A stretch of DNA of 64,000 nucleotides from Spirodela intermedia (taxonomy: Eukaryota; Streptophyta; Magnoliopsida; Alismatales; Araceae): positions 1,375,001-1,439,000 of the forward strand of contig LR746278.1 of NCBI GenBank assembly GCA_902729315.2, written 5' to 3'. Below the pieces are notes generated by a model. The model searched no databases. It saw only the letters and a list, made by a program, of their open reading frames with translations, and had not been told where the DNA came from. A program made the position numbers and the translations under genes. Positions 14,569 through 32,170 of the stretch are shown piece by piece. How positions within the stretch are numbered: the stretch's first letter is position 1; every line of letters begins with the position of its first letter.

Positions 14569-15195
14569 TCTCGCCAGAGCTCTCTCCTCCTCCAATCCGG
14601 ATTACCTCTGCATTGAGGCGGAATTAAACTGCGAACAAAACATATTCCTGCGTGCTAGATTTTGAAATTAAATCGGAGAGCCAGTTATCTGGAGTAATTA
14701 GACAACCGCAGACTCTTCTCTCTTCGAACGGCAATCTCTCCACGAAATTAAAAAGAAAAGAAAAACAAAAAGCGAGAGAAATCCCGGCGAGAAGCCTGGT
14801 AAATGCGACAGCCTCAGTCAGACCGTGCAAAAATCGATGAATTAAGTTCGGCGCGTAACAGCGACGGCGGAGGGAGCGCCGCTCACCGGAGACGGAGGCT
14901 GCTTTCCCGGAATGAGGCCGGAAGGATATCTCACTGGCGGCGCCGGCGCCTTCCGCCGGAGGTAGACGGGAGGTTCGCGCTCAGCGGGAGAGCTCAGAGG
15001 ACGAGAGAAGACGAGACGACCTTCCCGCCATCGTCTTGGAAGGGAGAAGAGTCGGAGGCTGGTCAAGGGGATAGGAAGGAGGAGGAGGGAGGAGGAGGAT
15101 AGGGAGCAAACGGGGGGGAGAGGAAGGAATGAAGCGGCGGGGGCGTGATAAGGAAGGAAGGGTGGAGATTCGGCAGTCAGATATATCATATAAAC
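14569..15195 (-). promoter_or_regulatory. Probable promoter and 5' leader of the REC-family gene
   Basis: On the minus strand a TATA-like stretch (TTTATATGATATATC) lies at about 15176-15192. A consensus-like splice donor (CCG|GTGAGC) is near 14887, and a polypyrimidine-less but usable acceptor (AATGCAG) is near 14615. This suggests a 5' UTR intron of about 270 bp just upstream of the start codon. The leader is purine-rich on the plus strand. These are inferences from motif match only; no transcript is available. Confidence 0.35.
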
Positions 15196-16708
15196 GTTGG
15201 CGTTTTATGACAGCGCCTCTGCCCCTCAGCTCGCAGTAATTTTTGAAAAATTAGAAAAACCATCCCCCAGCAAACGGGGCCCACCGCCAGCTGTTTCTTT
15301 CCTGACCGTCCCTTCCTAGGGCTCACAATTCCGTCCGTTGATTCCAAGGACCTCCCCCATCGCGGTGGTTTCTGAGAACCATTTGAGAGTGAAGTAAACA
15401 CGTTTTTCTTTTTTTTACAAGGTGAGGTGCTTTAGCACATAAATAAATAATTTTATTATATTCTCACGGTGAGGTGCTTGAGTAATTCGTTAAAAATATT
15501 ATTATCGTTTATTTACAAGGTGAGAAAATATTTTTATAACGTAATTCGTTTTTATGCGAGCACATAAATAAATAATAAATATATTCTCAGGTTTTTTGCA
15601 TTTCCTATATTATTTTCCTTGTTGATTATTTTCTATAAATCTACCGACGTACATATAAATCCGGTCATTTTAAAATAATTTTAAATAGTATATTAAAACA
15701 TGAAAATATATATATGTTAAAATATAAACATTAAAGGAGACGACTACAGTGGCTTTTGGAGTGAACCCGCCGACCAGTTGTGAAAACGGCAAAATTATGG
15801 TTCACGAGCAGATGGGGTTGAATACTTTCCGAAATTAGTATTTTTAAATATATCAAAAATACTTTTTATTCTAAAAAGAAAAAAGAACCGAAGTTCCCAC
15901 GAACCACACGGAATATGGAGTGCGGACAACTGAAGGCGAGGTCGACGCCGGGTAGAAATCCGGGCCACACGAAAATATATATGGTTTTTGCGGAGGATCC
16001 GATATGGGGACAAGCCCGGAGCTTTCAGGTGGCCCCGGATGGTAGCCACGCCGTCAGATTTCCGCGAGCGGAGTAAGTCGGCGAAGTTCGACGGTCCGGA
16101 TGGGTACACGTTGACTTTACTGGGTCACCGGCTGACGGGAACGGGCAGGTAGCTGTCGGTGGTGCTGCCGTGGCGTATTGGGCCATCGTACCCGTTACAA
16201 ACAGTCCACGGAAGCAGGTGGGGGAGGGACTTCTGGATTGGGCCTCCAGCACAGGATAAACACGCCACCGAGTCCAACCCGCGGCATATATACAATATGT
16301 AATAATATCTGGTTTTAGGTCTGTTTTTAATTATCAATAATCGCCCATTGACTATAACGACTCTACTCTGGGTTCCATCTCGGCCCATCTCAGATCATCA
16401 ATGGCTGGGCTCCGAATGGGCCCATAATGGGCTCGGCTCATTAGGGCCTTGAGCCCAAATCGGATCCGGATATGACTGGACTGGCTGGCCCAAAATACCC
16501 TTCAAAGGTGACACGTGGATTGGGCCACATACCTCGAGTCCATCTTACTCATGGTTAAGACATCGGTCCAACATAGTACGGAACCAGAGTGGGGCCCCAA
16601 CAATTTATGTGCATAGACCAATATTTATTTAAATACTACTTTTTCACACATTCCTTAAATAGTATTATTATCGATGCGTATGTACTAATGGACGATGTGA
16701 TCTCCACT
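15196..16708. other. Intergenic spacer between the REC-family and PH-domain genes
   Basis: The segment 15400-15760 is strongly AT-rich with short repeated phrases (ACAAGGTGAG, ACATAAATAAATAA, GTAATTCGTT recur at 15417, 15436, 15516 and 15554). The segment 15770-16600 is more GC-balanced, with many GGGCC/TGGGC motifs of the kind found in plant promoters. No exon or RNA gene is recognised. Confidence 0.5.
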
Positions 16709-17199
16709 TTACTCGGTCAACTCATCTGGATCTGATGTAGATCCTACGTGGCATCCCATTAGCTGCAGCGTAGTCAACCACGAATCCACCTAGAAATAGA
16801 AAAAGAATTCGGGATCAGAAAGTGTTTGGCGGGGAAGGATCTTATTAAATTTGGGTAAGATAAGTCCAGAAGCCAGCCCGGGCCCAATTATTCCGGGCTC
16901 TCTCTTTAAATATTTTAGTCCACAGACAAAGAGGAGCCATACCCAGAAGCCTTCTCCGAGCAACCACGCCTTCGCGGGGGTATGGGCTCGAGCCCCATTC
17001 AGAAACTTTTCTATTGGCCCAGATATAAAGAGCTGGGCCTATGATGGGCCTATCACAAGATCGGGCCCAGCCCGTTTGCCTCCCTAGCTATGACTACCTC
17101 AATCTCAGGGCATACAAAAGCCCCTAGAGTGAGCCAAGATTGGGTTTTTGGCCCTTTCCACCTGTCTCTCATTCGTTCTTTCCAGTCCTCATTACTCTG

Positions 17200-17267
<68 letters not shown>

Positions 17268-19594
17268 CTAAAATATAAAGCGTGATGGGAATAAGAGCTC
17301 ACCTGTACCTTAGAGAGACTCGCACACTCAGACTTTGATCCTCGACTGGTCAAGATGAAGAACCCATGCAATATTTCTTGATCTCCTCTCTCAAAGCTCG
17401 GGAGCAGGCCCACTTCAACAACATCGGATAATAAGATGGAGTCTTGAGGGCTCAAGTCTGCAGCAAGCCAGCAGAATGCATTTAGCCATGGCTGATAAAC
17501 GATTTTTTAGCTAGCTTTTGCCTATTGATGCAGATCTGATTAGCAGAGGAAGAGTTGCATTGTAAAGAAGAAAGGGTAGAGAGCCTCTAGGGTTTTAGAG
17601 TCTGAACGAAAAACCAACTCCGAAAGCCTTCAAGAGGGTTTCAGTACACTGTTTCGGAGATCATGAGAATCCTATCCTATGGGTCTCCTAAGATCTCCTA
17701 AACCTAACCCTGCATTGATCCTAGAGATGCCATGCTAGTCATAAAGTCTGCTGAAATAACAGATCACAAGCTAGCCTAGAGACCAACTAAAGCAGCAGAT
17801 CACATGAAAAAAATCATTACCGGTGGATTTCTGGTAGTAGAGGATGCATGAGTCGCTAAAGACCACAAACTGGGGAAGCCAGTCATCTACCTCAGTATCA
17901 TCTATTATTGGAGGCTCCCCAGGCAGCTCTGTCCATCTCTAGAATGTGGAAGAAATTTGAAAATTTTCAAAGTCTTTACTATGAATTAAAATATATACCT
18001 TCCACAATCAAATGCTAAATTGAATTCTTACAGTTCTAACATATAGGTAGTCAGCAAGACGAGCAGATCTCAGAATCCCATCAACATGGTCTAATCTGGA
18101 AATTTTTTTTGAAGAAACAGCAGTCCCAATGAGAAACTATAAGCTCTCTGAGGAGTAAAAAAGAGGTGCAACCAATAAATTTGGTAAAAAGTGGAGAAGT
18201 TTAACTCTAATGGGAGATAATGTGACGAATTGAATGAGAAGAATAAAAAAAAAACCCAATCTTCAAAGAAATACAAGTAAAAGTAGAATTGAATGATAGT
18301 ATAAAGAATAATAAGAGAAGATAAAATAGTACTTTATTCTCTGCACTGTATTTTATATTTCTCCAATAAATCCAGAAATATAAACAATCAAACACTTTTT
18401 TGTTAGATAACCCAAATGATTTGCTCTGAATAATCACAAGTTTCAAGTGCCTCATTTGTGTTCCAAAACCCACATTTGTGAGCACTATGGTCATCTAAAG
18501 AACGTTCTGAAACACTTGATCTCAAAAGCATTATATACCACGAAAAGAGGCAGATATGAAAACATCTTAATCGAAAGTTTCACCCCCACGAGGATTCTTC
18601 GTTTTGATGGAATACAGAATAGGCTGTTTAAAGAAAAACGAATGAACAATGACCAATCACAGTTTATCGAGCATCATCAAGTTTTCCATACTATGATCAG
18701 TAAGTACTCGAACGGGGTTCTCTTGGAATTTCTGACGTAGGTTCACAAGGCACTGGCACTTAGTACATTGAACACAAGTTTCTACCATCTCACAAGGCAC
18801 TGGCGCTTAGTACTTTATATGGAGCAATATGGATGTCAAACTCACGAAAATTAGGCCAACGTGATGTCACATAATCGGGGAGGAAGCAACTGAGAAGTGC
18901 TAATCTAATGGAAAAAGAGAGAAGTCTAGAGATGTGAGGTGCATGCTGCAATGTATGCCCTTGGCAAACATGCCGATCTGAGTAGTGTTCTAAATGGAGT
19001 TAAAATAATATTAGCGAAAACCGAAAAAAGCCTACTAAAAAGGCCCATGCAGAGAATGCCGAACGAGGCAGGATCCATGTGAGCTCATAATTTTGTCCAA
19101 ACGAATCAACATCTAAGTTCATTACTCCAGAGAGCATAAATGATTCAATACGCAATATAAGACACAAAGAAGTGTTTACTGAATACGAGGAAATTATAAT
19201 AAGGTAAATATTTCGTAACATTGAGGAAGAAGGATGTAGGAATATATTTCGTAACATTGAGGCAGGAGGATGTATGATATCCGATGGAATCAGGGCCTTA
19301 ATTTACTATGATAAAAAATGGAAGTCCGGAAGAATTTACTTGGCTTTCAGATGAGCTTCTCTTTCTTCTGCATCAGCAATTTCTAATTGAAACGATTCAA
19401 CTTCTGTGACAGGCAATGCAGCCTGCAAACCAACACGGCTGCTCTTATGGGAGGCAGAGATGCCAACCGGAGTAGAATTTTTAAACTAGGAATAATTAAA
19501 AGAAACACCAATGTACCTTGTGGTCTCCGACAGTACTGGAGGTCCAAGAAAGTCTTCGCAGACTAAACAACTTCAACAGAGGCGTAGCATCCAT
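16709..19594 (-). CDS. Small PH-domain protein
   Basis: Six exons are placed on the minus strand: 19517-19594, 19340-19422, 18032-18095, 17821-17938, 17303-17457 and 16709-16789. They are in frame from ATG to TAA and give 192 residues. Residues about 27-58 form a charged helix (FQLEIADAEEREAHLKAK). A pleckstrin-homology fold is predicted at about 62-178: strand RLADYLYVRTRW, strand WLPQFVVFSDSCILYY, then SDVVEVGLLPSF, HGFFILTS, and a closing helix with the hallmark Trp (VDSWLTTL). PH domains bind phosphoinositides or proteins, so a membrane-trafficking or signalling adaptor is possible but not shown. Exon 5 has two possible donors, AAG|GTACAG and CAG|GTGAGC. I chose the second (end at 17303). 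The last intron carries a 60-bp GA run; if retained, the frame reads on as an Arg-Glu repeat and stops at 17192. I do not recognise a named orthologue. 5' UTR exons may lie further right. Confidence 0.7.
17203..17264. repeat. Long (CT)n microsatellite in the last intron of the PH-domain gene
   Basis: About 30 uninterrupted CT units, the longest dinucleotide run in the window. It lies about 40 bp beyond the exon 5 donor and reads as GA in the transcript. Confidence 0.95.
18743..18813. repeat. Short tandem duplication in PH-gene intron 2
   Basis: A 24-bp unit beginning TCACAAGGCACTGGC and ending CTTAGTAC occurs at 18743-18766 and again at 18790-18813, with one mismatch and a 47-bp offset. It is within intron 2 (18096-19339). 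Confidence 0.85.
19206..19278. repeat. Second short tandem duplication in PH-gene intron 2
   Basis: Two copies of a roughly 36-bp unit containing TTTCGTAACATTGAGG and AGGATGTA start at 19211 and 19247, with a few differences. They lie close to exon 2 in the same intron as the repeat at 18743. Confidence 0.85.
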
Positions 19595-22183
19595 TAATCA
19601 TCCACCAATTGCAAGACAATGGGAACTTTCCTATCAAAGCTTTTTAATCTCTGTAAATTCATGGCAGACTACCCAAACTGATTAGATACTGAGATGAGCA
19701 CAGTGCATTCTCTCAATGAGCATTCAGTCTATGATTGTGATAGCATAATTACTTAATAGATGATATCCATCAGATGATATTGACTCTTCAAAGTCACACC
19801 GGAGGATCTCAATTTTTCTGGCATACTGATGGGCCCTCTCTAATCTTCGAGAGAATGGGCAAAGCTTTCAATGAGGAAGAGAACCAATGTCTAGTATAAA
19901 TCACCCTTCTTCTTTCAACTGCATGATGGAAACAAACTGTGTGCAAGCGTTTCATTTGGCTCTATTGCATGGTTAGATAGCTTACGAAGCCTAAGGAACC
20001 AGTGCTGGAATCTTATACGACAAAATGCAAGGGAGGGGAAATCATGAGCTTCGAATTTGAAATGTTGAGCGAACAGAAGGAGGAAATTCACTTGGAACAG
20101 ATAGCTCTATGGATACCCAGCACCAAAAAACCAATGGAGAGGCTCTAAATAAATCAGCAGTACTTAAAAATGATTCCATATCTCGATTGAATTTGCGTGT
20201 GGCTGCAATATAACATAGACCACCTCATAAACATGACTGATTAAGCATTGCCGAAGATTCCCTACTTAATTCCGTAACTACTACATCCTTATCCTGGTCG
20301 AGTGGTCTTCTAAATAAGCTGCACCAAGCATTTATACTCTGATATTTGTGTAAGCGTTAAATATCCTTCCTCAGTGTTCCACCCAAAAAAAAAAAATCAT
20401 ACTTGTAGCCCATGCCTTTCATGCACCTGCAATAAGTTAACCAAATCGATGCAGGACCTGCAGCATATCTTCAGCTCACAAGAGCCTCGCTCCACACCTT
20501 TAGCTCTAATTAGTTTTATATATTCCTTTCCACGTAGCCCATGCACAATAGGGGCCGATGTGGTCGATATCATCAACAATAAAACAGAGAGATGCAAGGT
20601 GTAAAGAAAGCACAATTCAAGAATTTTATTGGGGAAAGTTGATCCATGATTTCTTTCATTCAGACTACGACAATACACCTCGTTCCATCTTTGCAAACAT
20701 AACATGTCTCCATGGAATCTTCCAAATACTAAACCAGATTGTCTGAAAAAGAAAAAAAAGTCAAAGTAATCTACTTGGGAGGTCAAAACACCACGATAAA
20801 CAATAAGATGCCTTAGGAGGACAACCGTGTTTGCCTTTACCTATCTATGACTAACTAGAACTTAAAATAAATCGTAAAAAAGGAAGAAAAAAGGATTCCA
20901 ACACCCTTAATCCCACCGTGGTAAGATGTCTTTGATGACAGAGATGTCAACGGCTCATATTTCCCACATAATCGTTATATTTCTCAAATCCAATCTCATC
21001 TCTCCCCAGTACACTATCCAACCCAAAACTTGGCGGAAATCTGTGAAAATATGCCGAGTTCGTTCAAAAAGTGAACTGCCGTTTTGATTCTCCCAAGAAC
21101 AGCCACCAGCCTGAACATCGAGCAAAACCAGCAGTATAATCAGCTTCAATAACGTTAGGAACAATCCGAGTTCAGCCAGTAGACGCTCATCGCGATTCAA
21201 CCAGGATCAAAGGAAGGTAAACGAAAAAAAAGACAAAACGAAAAAAACAAGAAAACGGCAACCGTTGCTCGCGCAACCCAGAAAGATCGTGCGTCGGAGA
21301 TGGAAACACGGAGACCATTCTTTTCGCTCCGCCGGAGCAACGAGCCTGGGGGAGGAGCCGGCCGCACAAAAGGAAGTTAAGAGGCAAGCGAATTATCGTT
21401 CAAAAGCAAGGGGGCAGACAGCACGGGGCGAGGCGTCTCAGAGATCACACCAACCTAGCCAAGACAGTAATTCCCGGTCTCTCTTCCGACAAAGGACGAT
21501 GGCCGATGGACGACAACGACGGGCTCCCGTTTCTCTTCCGCAGGGGGGAGGAACCCTTTCTTCTGCTACCCGTCGGAGGATGAACGAAGCTGAGGAGTTT
21601 CTTCAATGGAGAAGCTCTCCTCCGGTCCGTCACCGGAGGATGTCTCCACTCCACCGCCGGTGCACGTCTCCCGCGAAGGAGTAGCCGATACTCCTTCAAA
21701 AATCTTCCGCAATAATAATAATAACAATAATAATAATAATAGAAACAATAATCAGAGATGGTCAACAGAAGCCCTGCGCCACAATAATATTCCCAGATTT
21801 GAATAGTAATAAAATAATAATAATAAAATCCCTCACAGTTACAACGGATTAACGCATAAAAAATGTGATCCATTGGCGGTGCTAATGGGCCCGACAACCA
21901 CGTAGGCCCATTCGAGCCCAGAACCTGTATGTCGATACGATGTGGTCCGGTTTCGAACAGCGATATGCTCTTTCGTGAAGTCACCGCCACTCTTACATAC
22001 GGCTCCCAAACAAGGCACGCGATGGGCCCGGCGGCGCCGCCGGCCCGGCGTCTGCGGGCGGCGGAGAAGGGGCCAGCCAGGTGGCTGCGGCTGCCCGCTC
22101 TCAACATCTCGAGGAAAGAAATTGAGAAATGTTTAACTACACTGATAAATTAAAGAAAAGAGAGACGGGGAAGGGTGCGTCCT
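19595..22183. other. Spacer between the PH-domain gene and MCM6
   Basis: No confident exon is seen. Minus-strand frames at 20397-20786 and 20955-21200 each contain a hydrophobic stretch, but they show no family match and no consistent splice partners; they could be 5' UTR exons of the PH gene or chance. An (AAT)n-like tract spans about 21708-21742. A GC-rich segment at about 21250-21700 could be a promoter region. The 3' UTR of MCM6 must lie just left of 22184. Confidence 0.4.
21708..21742. repeat. (AAT/AAC)n trinucleotide tract
   Basis: An imperfect run of AAT and AAC units. It makes an artefactual poly-Asn / poly-Leu open frame on both strands. Confidence 0.85.
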
Positions 22184-27112
<4,929 letters not shown>

Positions 27113-27549
27113 CTCTGATCTACCTTCCTCCCTCTCTCTCTCTCGCTATCTCTCTCCTCTCTCTAGCTCCCTTTCGTCCTCCTTTGTGATGTGCAGCAGT
27201 GATAGTGCAAACTAGCGATCGGCGGGGGGAAGAGGGGTGCGTTGTTGGGGATGGAAAGCGCGGGAAAACGATCCTTCGCGCCAACCCTCATGGATTAAAT
27301 GACTCGTATACCCCCATTTTAATCAACTATTTACCGATCGGTCCAAGTGTCAGACCCGCTCATCATGCGCAATCGTGCCCGTCAATTTTACTCCCTGTAA
27401 GGCTGCCGAGTCGTCCAAAAAACCCTAACACTATTAGGCGAGAGGCCTCCCCACGGCCGCCTCCCTCTTCCTCCGCTGGTGCTCCCTCCGCCTCCTCCCT
27501 GGTGTGGATCTTTTCGTAGAGAGCATCTCGTCTCTCTCACGCTGCCTCG
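27113..27549. promoter_or_regulatory. Divergent promoter between MCM6 and eL43
   Basis: The 437-bp gap separates the two start codons. An E2F-type site (TTTCCCGC on the minus strand; GCGGGAAA at 27260-27267), within a larger TTTCCCGCGCTTTCC stretch, lies about 150 bp from the MCM6 start. A telo-box (AAACCCTAA, 27420-27428) lies about 120 bp from the eL43 start. E2F sites are typical of S-phase MCM genes and telo-boxes of plant ribosomal protein genes. No TATA box is evident. A CT-rich leader lies beside MCM6 (27125-27170). Confidence 0.7.
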
Positions 27550-29119
<1,570 letters not shown>

Positions 29120-29880
29120 TAGTAGCAGCATCGCCGGTAGGCCATTTCCACTCAGCGTTGGTCCTCGTTATGAAAGCAGTCCCTTTTCCTTGTGTTTCTT
29201 TCTTAAAGGTCCTGTGTTCGTCTACACTGACGTCTGCCAGGCAGCTCTTGATTTGATGTCACTCTTTAAATTTCTTGTTCGTCATCTTATATGGACATGA
29301 TTTTGGGTTTCAAGATCAGCGTTAGAGAGAGAGAGAGAGGGAGAGAGAGAGAGAGAGAGAGAAGAATGGCCATTTGATTCCAAAACCTGATCCAGACCCA
29401 GTAAGTGGTGATGAAGGTTATAGCCTGAAAAAGGCCGATCTCCTGCGATCTTCCATCCCTGCTGCATGCTCTTTGCAGCAATCGCTCTATCAACCCCCAT
29501 CGATCGAATCCGCCATTAAAAGCAGACATCATCGAGTCAGAGTGATCGTCGTCCCAGCCAACCTCCTCTCCCACGCGATGCTCTCTCTAGTTTATTGAAG
29601 TGATGGTCGGAGTTACCTTCAACGACATCAATCTGTTCATCCTCAGTAGGATCATTGCGCTCTCTCCCGGTTAGAATGTTTACTGTGCAAATACTTCCAC
29701 AAAAATGAACCAATTATAATTTCTCAGCTGCGATCTGTGAAGAACGAGCAAAATTCTGTTGCAGGTTTTACCAAGGATAGTCAGAATGATCCCCTACCCC
29801 AATTATATACTAATTATTTATCCATAATTATTTCTAAATAATTATAAAATAAAATAATACGGTATGGGAACTCTGGTATG
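29120..29880. other. Intergenic segment right of eL43
   Basis: The first part is probably the eL43 3' UTR. A (GA)n microsatellite lies at about 29323-29361. Short frames here carry the microsatellite or show no family resemblance. Confidence 0.5.
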
Positions 29881-29899
29881 AAAATCATCTATGAATCCT

Positions 29900-31990
29900 G
29901 GGATAAATATGATCGTCCATTGCATTGTACACATCTATGAATCCCCGGACAGGCTCAAACGGGCATTGTTCATATATGCCTAATCTTAACGTATTTGGGT
30001 CAAATAGTTCAAATTGGACCAGATCCAGACCTGGAGTTATGGATAAGCGAGATATATAGCACCAATTTTTAAATAAAAAAAATCCCCATGGGATGAGAAT
30101 AAAGACGTGCAAATCCCACTTGAATACTTGGGAGATTTCTTTTACTAAAGATGGAAGATAATTGTAAGATGCCTCAGATTCATGAGCCAGAAAATATACC
30201 TAATTCATACATTTAAAATCATCAATAATCAATAAAAATATTAGTTGTTGTTCAATGATAGAGTCCTTATTAGACCACATATATCAGCATGAAATACGTC
30301 AAGAAACGTTGCTCTCCAGAAAAAATATATTGGAAATGATAAACCGTGTTGTTTGCCATAAACATACGTTTCACATATATCATTATTGGTCATAGTGCAT
30401 GACAAATCAGAAATTATATTTCCATGATGTAATAATTTGAGTAAATTAAAGTGAATAATCATTATAAATTTATTAAGTCTTGAAATATAAAGAGTAATTA
30501 TCGTTTTTCCAACCTTAAGAATTAGCATAGGAGGCAAGTCACTTTTTTTATGATTAATAAAATATTTATTATTTTCAAAATGAACATATATCTACAATCC
30601 ATCAATTGACTCGTGCTAAGTAAATTGTATACAAACTCTAGAAAAAAAAATATATCAAGAACAAATGTATTTGCATGTTCAATTAGAGCACTATTTCAAA
30701 CACCAAATTTAATTTCATACATCATAAACATATGAAAGTTTTGAAATAAGTTTATTTCACCTATCATATGAATGCTATGACACCATTATCAACAAATGAT
30801 TTATTTGATTTACTTGTAACTAAGGTTGCATAAGTAAGAAAAAAAATATTTAGATTATTTTTCCAGTAATATTTATTTGCTCATTATTCATGTCCAAACA
30901 ATTAGTTTTAATATGCTCATATTTCTTTAAAAATTACACATTGGCTTTTAACTCTCTTCTTCAATATTTTTTTTTGTTGTTTAATCTTGTTTCAATAATA
31001 TTATTTCATATGTCCATATTTCTTACAAAATAGATATTACATTATTCTATAAGTTAGTTTTTTGATTTTGATTATTTTCTTCATCATATTTTTACTGTCC
31101 AAAATTAGATATACCACAGGTTCTTCCATGACTTTGGCTATAATAAGTTCATCTACCTCTATTCATGTTATCATATCATTGATTATAAGTGACTTCACTA
31201 TTTTTTTACTCTTTTGAAATTTCAACCTTATCTTGGAATACTTAAGTAATAGATCTTTGGGATCTATTCACACTTTCTTCATGTGTTAATAAAAAAATCA
31301 GTTAATTCACTTTAAGTATAAATAGATAAGTATTTAGACTCTTCAATAATAGCAACATCATGATGAAGGTTAGATGGAAGGCTTCTCAAACTTTTTCAGT
31401 ATTTTTTTTATCAAATATCTTCTCTAAATATTATCATCTAATTAAAGATAAATCAAACATGAAAAAATAAACCCTAAAAAAATCCACCAGATTTCATAAA
31501 AAGACTTCCATTTTTTTTATGGAGAGTTTGAGGTTATTCAATTGTAACTCTAATACCTCCAATTTTTTTCATGTTTATGCAGATTGACATGATATTACTT
31601 TCTATAAAGTTAATAAAGTTTTATAATATTTATTTCAAAGTTCTTTGCTATCTTATGTAGAACTCTCTCCTTCCTTATTACACTTCTCAACTAACTCTCA
31701 TAAGTCTTATAAAAAATAACATCATTTTAATACCCCAAAATTACATTTATCTCATCTAAAAAATGGTACAACTAGATGTCAGAGGGTTACAACTAGACAG
31801 ACATATAATCAATGGTGTTGCTTTTTCTCAAAAACTTTACACAAATTTTTCAATGTGTTGCTAAGACCAGAAATCTTTTCACCTTTGCCAATCTTTGCTT
31901 TTGAATCTTCCTTGATGTTATTGTGATCTCCACAGCAAAAAAACACCCAATCCTCAAGCTTGGGGCTCTGATACTACATGTAAAAAAATA
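29900..31990 (-). mobile_element. Decayed Ty1/copia-type retroelement fragment
   Basis: Read on the minus strand, pieces of a copia polyprotein occur in the expected order, broken by many stops and shifts. A primer-binding-like site complementary to initiator tRNA-Met (GTATCAGAGCC) is at about 31962-31976. Gag-like text (SLPSNLHHDVAIIEE) is at about 31300-31390. A zinc-knuckle remnant (CKKYGHMK) is at about 31010-31040, and a GAG-pre-integrase piece (YVYGKQHGLSFP, FHADICG) is at 30241-30537. A trace of the integrase start (VYFLAHESEAS) follows near 30150-30200. Reverse transcriptase and RNase H are missing, and no second LTR is evident, so the copy is truncated and not functional. The right LTR, if present, would begin at about 31977. 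Very AT-rich. Confidence 0.7.
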
Positions 31991-32117
31991 GAAAATAAAA
32001 AAAGATGGAGAGATGGATCGATCTAAGGAAGAGAACGATTGGAGATGGGAAGGAGAAGAGAGTAATTCACACAAAAAAATAGCCCTAAGTTCAAACTATC
32101 TCAACCAGTTACAAAAT

Positions 32118-32118
<1 letters not shown>

Positions 32119-32166
<48 letters not shown>
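32119..32166. repeat. (GA)n microsatellite
   Basis: About 24 uninterrupted GA units just right of the retroelement relic. Confidence 0.95.

Positions 32167-32170
<4 letters not shown>

Noticed and set aside
17203-17264. Regular repeats considered as a CRISPR-like or other array
   Set aside because: Simple CT dinucleotide runs, eukaryotic context, no spacers.
16709-17302. PH-domain gene truncated at the microsatellite
   Set aside because: I first thought the 3' exon was missing. A final exon with acceptor, PH-helix Trp and in-frame stop was found at 16709-16789.
20397-20786. 129-codon minus-strand frame with a hydrophobic segment
   Set aside because: Looked like a signal peptide, but there is no conserved domain, and the context is a plausible leader or spacer of the PH-domain gene.
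21445-22107. 220-codon minus-strand frame with poly-Tyr stretch
   Set aside because: The repeat part comes from the AAT tract, and the rest shows no domain or splice support.
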